DNA of 64,000 bases. Source: Methyloglobulus sp. (GTDB lineage: Bacteria; Pseudomonadota; Gammaproteobacteria; Methylococcales; Methylomonadaceae). A model generated the notes under the pieces. The model saw nothing but the letters and a program-made list of their open reading frames with translations. It had not been told where the DNA came from and searched no databases. Both the position numbers and the translations under genes were made by a program. The stretch is from positions 62,001 to 126,000 of the forward strand of contig JABFQX010000002.1 in the NCBI GenBank assembly GCA_013141505.1. Reading direction: 5' to 3'. Of this stretch, positions 28,034 to 35,666 are shown piece after piece (the first letter of the stretch is position 1; each line of letters opens with the position of its first letter).

Positions 28034-28745
28034 TTAAAAAGTTAATCTCAAGCCACCAAACAGGCGCATGTCTTTGTTATGTGCGATGGCTTGGGTGTAA
28101 GGGTTTGGTGCCTTCAATATAACCCGAAAAATAAGGTGTTATGGATACTCTCATGCCAACCCCGGCAGCACCAATAGAGATACTTGGGCGATTGGCGCTG
28201 TAATGGATCTGTCCGTAATCATAGAAGCCGTAAAAAGTCATGCTACCAACATCGAAGGGATTAAAGGTGTAACGCAATTCTGCTTTAGTAGCGAAACCTT
28301 TATCACCGATGAATTCCGAGGGATCGTAAGCGCGTAAAAATTGTTCGTCCCCCAACGAGAATTGTTCGGCCGCGAGCAGGACATCTTCTCTAAATTGGCC
28401 TTGCGCGGCGGACAGGTCTGATTTGTCGGAGTTCCTGTCCGCATCGGAAGGATCGTGTGCGCCCAGAGCGTTTATGCCCTGGTTAGCTCCAGATCAGCAA
28501 TATTAATACCTTACCAACTGTCGGCAAGATCGAAAGTAAGTCCCATCCGAAAAGAGCGTATGCGGTCATTGGTTATGATGCCGTTTAAGGCTTTGCTTTT
28601 TGAGTTTGAATCGAGCATTGAAAAACCGACGCGAACGCTTAGGTTCATGCTGCGGGTTCTAATAAGCGGATGGATCAAATTGACATTAAAATCTTCACCC
28701 CTCTATCTCCACGCTTCCAAGATTTTCAGCGGATGTATTTTTGAT
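28034..28745 (-). pseudogene. tpsB (ShlB/FhaC-type transporter) 3' fragment
   Basis: About 235 codons of the C-terminal beta-barrel of a two-partner secretion porin can be followed: NLSVRVGFSMLDSNSKS, RSFRMGLTFDLADSW, then NQGINALGAHDP, SLGDEQFLRAYDPSEFIGDKG and the ending NKDMRLFGGLRLTF. The frame is broken at least three times, including a stop in place of the Tyr after DLADSW and shifts near LELTQG and before the last 20 residues. The POTRA domains and N-terminus are absent; the adjacent porin promoter occupies that side. Confidence 0.8.
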
Positions 28746-28781
28746 CAAGCAAAGAGGCAAGGTAGGCTTATTGACTCACAT

Positions 28782-28800
28782 ACAAATAAGAATCATTTGC
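28782..28800 (+). promoter_or_regulatory. candidate Fur box upstream of porin gene
   Basis: The 19 bases ACAAATAAGAATCATTTGC match 12 of 19 positions of the Fur consensus GATAATGATAATCATTATC and are palindromic (CAAAT/ATTTG). The site is 57 bases before the porin start codon, where a repressor would cover the promoter. This suggests iron-responsive control; a 12/19 match is suggestive, not proof. Confidence 0.5.
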
Positions 28801-28857
28801 ATTAATTGCCGTTTGTGTGCTATTTTTACCGTAAGTTCAATAAATCAAGGAACAAGT

Positions 28858-30267
28858 ATGAATACATGTCGAATAGCCCAAAGTGGCCTGGGAATAACGA
28901 TGCTTTTGGCAGTAAGCGCGTCGGCCTGGTCTTTAGAAAAGCCTAAGTCAATGGAGGATATGTGGAAAATTATCCAGGCTCAACAACAGGAAATTGAAGC
29001 CATGAAAGCGCAGATGAGCAAGGCGCAGGTGAGCGATCAGCCACCACCGGTTGCTGAATCAGCACCAAGCAGCGTTAAAACGCTGGAACGCAAAACCGAT
29101 GTTTTAAGCCAGGAAGTTGAAAAATTACGTACCAACTTGGCAATACCTGAAGAAGCGAAATACAAAAGCATGTACGGTTTGGGGCCTGCGGCATCGAAAA
29201 TTTATTCGGTTGGCAAAGGCTTGTCAATCGGTGGTTATGGCGAGGCCAGCTACCAAGCCAATGTTGGTGACAAGGCCGATAATGTCGATAACGCCGACCT
29301 CGAACGGATAGTGTTGTATGCGGGTTACAAATTTACCGACAATATTCTTTTCAATAGCGAAATTGAATTTGAACACGCGACTACCGGCGAGGGCGAAGAA
29401 GAAAAAGGCGAGGTATCTGTCGAGTTTGCAGCATTGGATTTTTTCATTGATCCAATGGCAAATATCAGGGCGGGTTTGGTATTGATGCCGATGGGCTTTA
29501 TCAACCAGATTCATGAACCGCCTTTCTACTTTGGTAATAACCGCCCTGAAGTTGAACGTCGCATTATTCCCAGTACCTGGCGCGAAGTCGGCGTGGGTTT
29601 ATTCGGGCAAATTACGCCAGAGCTGACTTATACGACGTATGTAGTAAATGGCCTGAATGCTGAAGAGTTCAGTTCCGAAGGTATCAAAGAAGGCCGTGGT
29701 GGTGGCAGCAGTGCTAAGGCAGAGAATTTTGCTTATGTTGCCCGTATGGATTATACGCCTGAAGCTTTACCTGGCGTGTCGGTGGGTGGCTCTGCTTATG
29801 TTGGCAATTCCGGTCAAAACCAAACCTTTGCCGGACAAAAACCTGATGTGTTCGTGCAGCTTTATGAGGGCCATGCCCAATGGAAATATCGAGGTTTGGA
29901 ATGGCGTGCATTAGGATCTTGGGGGCATATTAACAATGCTGATCTCTTGAGTGCCGCAAAAGGTGAAACCATCGGTTCAGAAAACTACGGTTGGTATACA
30001 GAAGTTGGTTATGACATTTTGCCGCTGATCTTCAACGATACCGCACAATATTTTGCGCCATTTTTCCGCTATGAACAATTTGATACGATTGCATCGGCAC
30101 CTGATGGCTTTCTCGACAATGAAAATATGGACAGGCATATTTATCAATTTGGCTTGCAATATAAACCCATTCCTAACGTGGTGATAAAAGCCGATTATCG
30201 CAACATTGGCGCCAAAAAAGGCAGTGTGCCGGATGACTTTAATTTAGGCTTTGGTTTTATTTTCTAA
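28858..30267 (+). CDS. phosphate-selective-type outer-membrane porin
   Basis: A 469-residue outer-membrane protein. After a signal peptide (LLAVSASAWS) comes a coiled-coil stretch (residues 30-95, with MWKIIQAQQQEIEAMKAQM), then a beta-barrel of the OprO/OprP-like type (KGLSIGGYGEASYQAN, YAGYKFTDNILFNSEIEFEH, LVLMPMGFINQIHEPPFYFG) ending in the outer-membrane C-terminal Phe (LGFGFIF). The ATG was chosen to expose the signal peptide. A Fur-like site lies upstream, and an FMN-binding protein gene follows after 199 bases. Substrate unknown: iron or other anions are possible. Confidence 0.85.
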   Translation: MNTCRIAQSGLGITMLLAVSASAWSLEKPKSMEDMWKIIQAQQQEIEAMKAQMSKAQVSDQPPPVAESAPSSVKTLERKTDVLSQEVEKLRTNLAIPEEAKYKSMYGLGPAASKIYSVGKGLSIGGYGEASYQANVGDKADNVDNADLERIVLYAGYKFTDNILFNSEIEFEHATTGEGEEEKGEVSVEFAALDFFIDPMANIRAGLVLMPMGFINQIHEPPFYFGNNRPEVERRIIPSTWREVGVGLFGQITPELTYTTYVVNGLNAEEFSSEGIKEGRGGGSSAKAENFAYVARMDYTPEALPGVSVGGSAYVGNSGQNQTFAGQKPDVFVQLYEGHAQWKYRGLEWRALGSWGHINNADLLSAAKGETIGSENYGWYTEVGYDILPLIFNDTAQYFAPFFRYEQFDTIASAPDGFLDNENMDRHIYQFGLQYKPIPNVVIKADYRNIGAKKGSVPDDFNLGFGFIF

Positions 30268-30466
30268 CAGAATCTTTGTCACTTATTTGGTGTATTATAA
30301 CTTTCAGTCAGTTATATGAAGACTGCATCGCTGTTAGAGCAAACTGCATGAGATAAGGTCGCACGTCGGTCATGGTAACTCGAATAGGGTTGTTTGGCTG
30401 GTGTTTTACTGTTGTATAAATTGCACGTGTTCTCTAATTTAAAGAGAGGGAAATTTGAGAGAGATA

Positions 30467-31006
30467 ATGGAAAAATTCTGGAATAGAGGGTTAATCATCA
30501 TTTTGTTGCTTGCGGTGGCTATGCCTGGTTTTGCCAAGATTTTTTACAGTAAAAACGAAGCAATGGTTTTAGCCTTTGGTGAAGGCGCGCAAATCGAAAC
30601 CTTATCGTTATTTCCAGACGACCAGCAAGTAACAACCATTCAACAGAGTGCTAAAGTAAAACTGGATTCAGGCTTATTTACTTTTTATGTCGGTAAAAAC
30701 AAGGATAAGGTGCTCGGCTATGCCGCAATCGAAACGATTACAGTGCGGACGAAACCGGAAACACTAATGATAGTGTTGACCCCGGAAGGCGAGATACGTA
30801 AAGTCCACACCCTTGCTTTCCATGAACCGCCAGAATATCAACCGCCAGAACGCTGGTTTGATCAGCTTAACGGTAAGCCATTGGCAGAGTTGGATTTTAG
30901 CAAAGGAATCCAAGGCGTTTCGGGGGCAACCTTAAGCACACGCGCTAACGTTAATAGCGTCCGCAAGGTCATGGCGATATTTCAAGTTATGGTAAAACCG
31001 AAATAA
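30467..31006 (+). CDS. exported FMN-binding domain protein
   Basis: A 179-residue protein with an N-terminal anchor or signal (IIILLLAVAMPGFA). It has an FMN_bind domain whose C-terminal motif GVSGATLSTRANV (Ser152-Thr155) matches the site where ApbE attaches FMN through phosphoester linkage to Thr in RnfG/NqrC proteins. It is therefore probably a flavinylated extracytoplasmic electron carrier. It lies 5 bases before a histidine-bearing membrane protein and downstream of the porin. No ApbE gene is in the window. The ATG was preferred over a TTG four codons upstream because of the Shine-Dalgarno site AGAGAG. Confidence 0.83.
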   Translation: MEKFWNRGLIIILLLAVAMPGFAKIFYSKNEAMVLAFGEGAQIETLSLFPDDQQVTTIQQSAKVKLDSGLFTFYVGKNKDKVLGYAAIETITVRTKPETLMIVLTPEGEIRKVHTLAFHEPPEYQPPERWFDQLNGKPLAELDFSKGIQGVSGATLSTRANVNSVRKVMAIFQVMVKPK

Positions 31007-31011
31007 TTCTG

Positions 31012-31515
31012 ATGCGCTACTTTGTAACCGGCGAACAACACCGCAAATCTTTGCTGAATGCACTCGTGCTAATGTTTTTGGGCTATATCGCATTGTTATG
31101 GCTAAGCAATGGCCTCATGTATTTTCATCACATGGATTTGACCGCTAAATCGGTGGTTGCCTATTATCTCGGTTCTGAGGAGCAATTTACCCAGCCCAAA
31201 AGTTATCAAGGTATGCTCGAAGTGTCACACTTTCACTTATTTTCAATGGGGATGCTGGTCGTCACCTTAACGCATTTAATGTTGATGACGAATTTTTCCA
31301 CGCGCTTAAAAATATGGTTAAGTGGTTTAACTTACATTTCCGCGCTTGCCGACGAAGCGGGTGGCTGGTTGGTCAGGTTTGCACACCCGTTATTTGCTTA
31401 TTTTAAGATAGCCTCATTTTTGTTATTGGAGATTTCCTTGCTAGCGTTAATTGTCGTGGTCTCAATTGCCCTTATCCGTGCAAGAAGGGATTTCAATCAG
31501 GTCGAGTCAAATTAA
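31012..31515 (+). CDS. four-helix membrane protein with conserved-type histidines
   Basis: A 167-residue integral membrane protein with about four hydrophobic helices. Histidines lie at or near helix ends: YFHHMDLT, EVSHFHLFSMGMLVVTLTHL and RFAHPLF, which could ligate haem or metal as in small cytochrome b proteins. It starts 5 bases after the FMN-binding gene, so the two are co-transcribed. A membrane electron donor to the flavoprotein is a reasonable inference. I do not recognise a named family and no experimental function is known to me. Confidence 0.72.
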   Translation: MRYFVTGEQHRKSLLNALVLMFLGYIALLWLSNGLMYFHHMDLTAKSVVAYYLGSEEQFTQPKSYQGMLEVSHFHLFSMGMLVVTLTHLMLMTNFSTRLKIWLSGLTYISALADEAGGWLVRFAHPLFAYFKIASFLLLEISLLALIVVVSIALIRARRDFNQVESN

Positions 31516-31657
31516 TTTTACCTAGTGGCAGATTGTTTGCGGCATCAAAACGGTCTGAAAAGCACCTTAAATTTGTAGTTTTTAGTGTCGGAATGCGCCA
31601 ACATGTTGCAACAAAGCCTTGACTTTAATGTTCCCTAAAGTATCATTGCCGTTCCAT

Positions 31658-31680
31658 TTGTTACTAATTGAAAGTAACAA
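31658..31680. promoter_or_regulatory. inverted repeat resembling an operator
   Basis: TTGTTACT, 7 bases, then AGTAACAA: a perfect 8-bp inverted repeat 32 bases upstream of the small membrane-peptide gene. An A/T-rich ATATAAAC follows and could be the -10 element. Spacing and symmetry suit a dimeric repressor site; the regulator is unknown. Confidence 0.45.
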
Positions 31681-31711
31681 TCTCTAAAATATAAACATAG
31701 GTAGGACAGAC

Positions 31712-31843
31712 ATGGGGTTCATCTTAGATTTAACTGAAACATTAAAAACACCAGCAGGTGTAATTGGCCTTATTGTGGTAATTGGTGCGGTCGTTTTGCT
31801 GTTGAAATGGGTATTCGCTCCACATCCAGACGACGAACAATAA
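31712..31843 (+). CDS. 43-residue single-helix membrane protein
   Basis: Too short for routine gene finding. It begins MGFILDLTETLKTPAGVIG, has one strongly hydrophobic helix (residues 17-34) and ends in an acidic tail (HPDDEQ). GGTAGGA lies 6-12 bases upstream of the ATG, an operator-like repeat precedes it, and a stem-loop terminator follows, so it forms a complete transcription unit. Small membrane proteins of this kind often modulate a larger complex; the partner is unknown. Confidence 0.72.
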   Translation: MGFILDLTETLKTPAGVIGLIVVIGAVVLLLKWVFAPHPDDEQ

Positions 31844-31865
31844 GCAAAGTCTTCTTTTTGTTTTA

Positions 31866-31902
31866 AAAGCCGCTAGCGATTCTTTTGAGTCTTAGCGGCT
31901 TT
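31866..31902 (+). terminator. stem-loop terminator after 43-residue membrane protein
   Basis: AAAGCCGCTA and TAGCGGCTTT are perfect 10-bp arms around a 17-base loop, followed by GGTTTGTTTGG. It begins 23 bases after the stop codon. The T-tract is weak but the stem is strong, and it closes a single-gene unit. Confidence 0.75.
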
Positions 31903-32000
31903 GGTTTGTTTGGTGTTTCTTATTTATCCTTGCCTTCATTTTAAGTAGCGAGTCCTTCAAATAGCTTGTTCTTTGTGTTTCGATAATTTCGAATTCTTGA

Positions 32001-33905
32001 GTGTTTCAGCTCGTATTTAACAAAATCCATCATAGTCTTTTAAAAAAAGCACCTGCCACAGGCATAGGTTTGTTACGGCTTTTTTATGGTCTAGTTACCT
32101 TACAGGAAATAATATTCCTAACTTATTTCAACCATCTAATTTTCGATCCTCTTCCCTTTATAGATGTTGAATTTCCGTCTATTCCTTTGTTTCTTGGTCT
32201 ATGGGGAATCGTCGCTTTTTGTGTGGCGATAGGTTACCGATACCAGTTTGCGATAATCGCCAACTACGTATTCTGGATCGTTTTTGTGAATTTTACGCCG
32301 ATGCAGCGGGATTTTGATGGCGGGTTTGATACCTTCATGATTGGTGTCGGCTTTTTTCTGCTGTTTATGCCCGGAGATAGGGCGTTTTCGATTGATAGCC
32401 TTCGTTACAAGCTCAGTACGCCTTTTAAACATTACAGCGAGTATCCAAAGGCGACTGTTTCGGCGCTCACTTATCATCTGCCTGTATTTATCTGCTTGGG
32501 TTTGCTTTATCTGGACTCGGATATCCACAAACTGTTTGCGCCACATTGGCGCAACGGTTTAGGTTCCTGGTTGCCTGCCACCCAGCCTTATTACGTCTCA
32601 GCGCTCGATACCTCACCGCTGTTAAATATTGAGTTACTACAAAAAACTATCGGCTATACGATTATGGTTTTTCAGATGAGCTTTGTGTTTTTTTTCGCTC
32701 ATCGGCAGTTAAGGGTTGTCTATCTTTTGCTTGGCATGGCAATGCATCTTGGCATTACCTTAACCTTGAATATATACCCGTTCGGGATAGGTATGCTCAT
32801 TTGCTATACCTTGTTGATACCTTTCAAGTGGTGGCGTGAAATTGCGACCTGGTTCAAAGCCAACCAGCCCGGCCTGATTGTTTTTTATGACCAACAATGC
32901 CCATTGTGCAACCGTACTGTGCTGACGCTCAATCACTTCGATATTTTTGGCCGCATCGACTTTAAAAGCGCCCAGCAATTTGCTGCAGATTATCCGGGGA
33001 TGGCAGCGGTTGAGATGAATGTGTTATTAACCGATTTGTACGCACTGGATAAAAATAATAACCGATATTCGGGCGTTGAAACCTATCGGCAAATTATGTT
33101 GAAAATGCTCTATTTGGCACCTGTCGGAATGCTATTAGAGCTTCCCGGTATTAAAGATTTCGCTAACAGAACATATCGTTCCATAGCCGATTCCCGCCAG
33201 CGTATTACTTGCGATAATGAATGTTATATTGGTTCGTCTCTGCCGGACAACACATTCTATCACCAGTTATTTGAAGGGTATGCCCGACAAAAACCCAAAG
33301 CCTTTACGAGGAAATTAGCGAAAATCGTTTTGGCGTTACTGTTTTTACAAATCAACAGTACAGTACATTATGGGCTTGCCTATCGGCTGCCTTTGGCTTA
33401 TGAAAAGTGGCCGATTAGCCAACCGCTTTCCCAGGCAAGCAACGCCTTGTTGATGGTGTCATCGACTTTCTTGGGTATCACGCCCCATGCGCTTTATTTA
33501 CATGACCATTTTGCAGGTTACGACCGGATCTTGGCTATCACATATATTGACCCGCAAGGCAATGAGCAATGGTTGCCGTTTGTGAATGAGCAAGGGCGGT
33601 TGCTTGCGCCAAATTGGGGGCGGGTGCATTCAATGTGGGCAAACATAGCCGTGACACCGACTATAAACAACATTAGGTTGCGTAAATTCATAATGAAAGT
33701 CACCGCCTTCTGGGGGCAGAAATCAGGCTTAAACCTTGACGATGTAACCTTTAATATAAAAATGAAAAAAATTGCGCCGCCAACGCAATGGGTGCCTGAT
33801 CAATTGCACAAAAACTTTTTATCTCAATGGCTTACTATTGGTACAGTACACTGGGTGGATAAGCAAATTAGTTATGATTTGCCGATGGACATAAATTCTT
33901 TGTAA
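32001..33905 (+). CDS. HTTM-DCC fusion membrane protein
   Basis: A 634-residue protein joining two known domains. Residues 15-285 form a multi-helix HTTM domain (related to the membrane part of vitamin K-dependent gamma-carboxylase), with LRLFYGLVTLQEIIF, RDFDGGFDTFMIGVGFFLLF and AMHLGITLTLNIYPFG. Residues 291-400 form a DCC (DUF393) domain with the thioredoxin-like FYDQQCPLCN (Asp297, Cys300, Cys303). The last 200 residues contain another hydrophobic stretch and a probable extracytoplasmic domain. Redox or carboxylation chemistry is unproven. Start is GTG with a poor Shine-Dalgarno site, so the exact start is uncertain. Confidence 0.82.
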   Translation: MFQLVFNKIHHSLLKKAPATGIGLLRLFYGLVTLQEIIFLTYFNHLIFDPLPFIDVEFPSIPLFLGLWGIVAFCVAIGYRYQFAIIANYVFWIVFVNFTPMQRDFDGGFDTFMIGVGFFLLFMPGDRAFSIDSLRYKLSTPFKHYSEYPKATVSALTYHLPVFICLGLLYLDSDIHKLFAPHWRNGLGSWLPATQPYYVSALDTSPLLNIELLQKTIGYTIMVFQMSFVFFFAHRQLRVVYLLLGMAMHLGITLTLNIYPFGIGMLICYTLLIPFKWWREIATWFKANQPGLIVFYDQQCPLCNRTVLTLNHFDIFGRIDFKSAQQFAADYPGMAAVEMNVLLTDLYALDKNNNRYSGVETYRQIMLKMLYLAPVGMLLELPGIKDFANRTYRSIADSRQRITCDNECYIGSSLPDNTFYHQLFEGYARQKPKAFTRKLAKIVLALLFLQINSTVHYGLAYRLPLAYEKWPISQPLSQASNALLMVSSTFLGITPHALYLHDHFAGYDRILAITYIDPQGNEQWLPFVNEQGRLLAPNWGRVHSMWANIAVTPTINNIRLRKFIMKVTAFWGQKSGLNLDDVTFNIKMKKIAPPTQWVPDQLHKNFLSQWLTIGTVHWVDKQISYDLPMDINSL

Positions 33906-33933
33906 TAAGGCTTGGTGGATAAGGTTTTAATTA

Positions 33934-33962
33934 TTGCATCACCTCGCCAGTCATGATATAAA
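33934..33962 (+). promoter_or_regulatory. sigma-70 promoter for small lipoprotein
   Basis: TTGCAT, 17 bases, TATAAA: near-consensus spacing and good hexamers. It lies 63 bases upstream of the lipoprotein ATG and 29 bases after the HTTM-DCC stop, giving the small gene its own transcript. Confidence 0.65.
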
Positions 33963-34024
33963 TTCACCGTGCTTTTAAGGCGCACAATAAAATAAGAAAT
34001 TCAAACCCATTGGAGGATAATTTT

Positions 34025-34144
34025 ATGAAAAAAGTTATATCAATTGTAGCTGTTGCATTAATGATTGTTGGTTTAACAGGGTGTATGGATCCCCAAGACG
34101 GCACTAAGCAAAGACCAGGCACATCAACATCTGTTGGTCTTTAA
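34025..34144 (+). CDS. 39-residue lipoprotein
   Basis: A small lipoprotein with a signal of the form KKVISIVAVALMIVGLTGC, lipobox LTGC (Cys20), and a 19-residue mature tail (MDPQDGTKQRPGTSTSVGL) rich in Thr, Ser and Gly. The Met after the lipidated Cys disfavours inner-membrane retention, so it is probably sorted to the outer membrane. It has a strong Shine-Dalgarno (GGAGGAT), its own promoter and a classical terminator. Its size recalls entericidin-type lipoproteins, but there is no clear sequence match. Confidence 0.8.
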   Translation: MKKVISIVAVALMIVGLTGCMDPQDGTKQRPGTSTSVGL

Positions 34145-34168
34145 GTTTTAAAACTTAGTCTGTAGAAA

Positions 34169-34196
34169 AACCCAGCCTTAGTGCTGGGTTTTTTTT
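34169..34196 (+). terminator. rho-independent terminator after small lipoprotein
   Basis: AACCCAGC/GCTGGGTT, a perfect 8-bp stem with a 6-base loop, followed by eight T. It begins 25 bases after the lipoprotein stop. Confidence 0.95.
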
Positions 34197-34257
34197 GCCT
34201 GAAGGTTTTACAACTAAATGTATTGGGTCCGATGATTAAGTTCGAAAAATAGGGCGG

Positions 34258-35037
34258 TTAACTGCCGTGAATTTCTGCGTATAACGCACGGTATTCGTCG
34301 GTTAACTTGTGTTTGGGAACATAATGCACCAGAGGTTTAGACACAGAATGAGATTCCCTGACCTTAATGGAAGGTGATAATTTCGCGTCAAGCACCGGCA
34401 AACCTTCAGCGATGAGCGCTTCTACCAATTGTTGAGGCAAGTTAGCTTGTCTTTGGAACTGATTGACGATAATGCCTTCAATTTCCAGCTTTTGGTTGTG
34501 ATCCGCTTTAACCTCGGTGATTGTCTGCGTGAGCGTATAGAGCGCCTCCCTTGAGAAGCTGTCGCAATCGAATGGTATCAGGCAGGTGTCCGCCGCAATG
34601 AGCGCTGACTGGCTGTAAAAATTAAGGACAGGCGGCGTGTCCAGATACACATTATCAAATCCCGTCAGTTTTTCAAGAGCCTCCCTCAGCTTAAGCATTT
34701 TCATGCGTGATTCCAAGCGGCTCTGCAAGGGTTCAAGTTCGGGGTGCGAAGGTATTACGTACAGATTGGGAAAAGGCGTTTCGTGAATTAAATTTTCAAG
34801 GCCGGAACTGTTGCCCCCGCCGAACAGCGACAGGCTTAAACAATCCTTAAAGAAATGGGCAATTGTCTGGTTGCTGTCAGTAACCTTTTTGCCAAGCAAA
34901 TACTGCGTGGAATTACCTTGAATATCAAGGTCGATAACCAGGGTTTTTTTTCCCTCAACCGCATTAATCGCGGCCAGATTACAGGTAATTGTTGATTTAC
35001 CCACCCCGCCTTTCTGGTTAAAAATAACTCTACGCAT
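34258..35037 (-). CDS. ParA/MinD-like ATPase, orphan
   Basis: A 259-residue P-loop ATPase of the ParA family. The deviant Walker A is FNQKGGVGKSTI at residues 7-18, the Walker A' region is VIDLDIQGNSTQYLLG, and Walker B is VYLDTPPVLNFYS. Such proteins position DNA or protein complexes using ATP-dependent dimers on the nucleoid. No ParB-like gene or parS-like site is seen beside it, so it is unlikely to be the chromosome-partition ParA. It may act on a plasmid-like or protein cargo. It stands alone between two opposite-strand units. Confidence 0.88.
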   Translation of the reverse strand: MRRVIFNQKGGVGKSTITCNLAAINAVEGKKTLVIDLDIQGNSTQYLLGKKVTDSNQTIAHFFKDCLSLSLFGGGNSSGLENLIHETPFPNLYVIPSHPELEPLQSRLESRMKMLKLREALEKLTGFDNVYLDTPPVLNFYSQSALIAADTCLIPFDCDSFSREALYTLTQTITEVKADHNQKLEIEGIIVNQFQRQANLPQQLVEALIAEGLPVLDAKLSPSIKVRESHSVSKPLVHYVPKHKLTDEYRALYAEIHGS

Positions 35038-35097
35038 ATTATTTCCCCGTTAAATCAAATAGATGAAATTACCATTATAGGACTAAAGTCACTGATT

Positions 35098-35583
35098 TCA
35101 AATGCGGATAAAGGTTTTGCCGTGACAGCTAGGGCATTCTGGAATCTGGCTGGGTGTTTTAAAGGCTATTTCCTTGTTGCATTGCTGGCATACAAATGTT
35201 CCCGGTAAAGTCACATCGCCACTTTGATACGCGTGGTGTTTCGCCTGTTCGCCCAGCTTAGCCAATTCAAGCCGGGTTTTGTCGGCTAGGCTGAGGAAGG
35301 CATCCAGGGCGAAATTCTCAATTAAGTCAATGTCAAACTTAAACCATTCCGAGAGTGAACTGGTGTCTTTATGGTTTGGCAAGCCATGCGCGGCACTTTC
35401 AATATCGCGTTTGAGCGCATCGGAAATGGTGTTCACCTCTTCCGTGGTCAGCTCTCCGGCTTTGTCGAGTTTGTGTTTGGCTATCTCCAGCGCATCGGCC
35501 AATGAATGTAGTGAGTCATCCATGACCAGATACAGATGTTCCATCAAGTCCGCGTAAGCAGTAACAAATTTATTTTTAGCCAT
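35098..35583 (-). CDS. ybeL: zinc-ribbon protein of the YbeL (DUF1451) type
   Basis: A 161-residue cytoplasmic protein with an acidic helical body and a C-terminal zinc ribbon: FVCQQCNKE and ECPSCHGKTF give four Cys in two CxxC pairs. This matches the DUF1451/YbeL family, whose function is unknown. In E. coli ybeL also lies next to leuS, and here too it diverges from leuS across an 83-base gap, supporting the identification. Intact. Confidence 0.85.
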   Translation of the reverse strand: MAKNKFVTAYADLMEHLYLVMDDSLHSLADALEIAKHKLDKAGELTTEEVNTISDALKRDIESAAHGLPNHKDTSSLSEWFKFDIDLIENFALDAFLSLADKTRLELAKLGEQAKHHAYQSGDVTLPGTFVCQQCNKEIAFKTPSQIPECPSCHGKTFIRI

Positions 35584-35666
35584 GGCACAACTCCTGAAAA
35601 TGGCACTTTAGATTTAAGCGTGTGTACGGTATTCTAACGCTTTTACACGCAGATAGAACAAGAAGG

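Noticed and set aside
27805-28122. 105-codon plus-strand frame across the tpsA/tpsB boundary
   Set aside because: The minus strand here shows clear two-partner secretion homology; the plus-strand frame has none.
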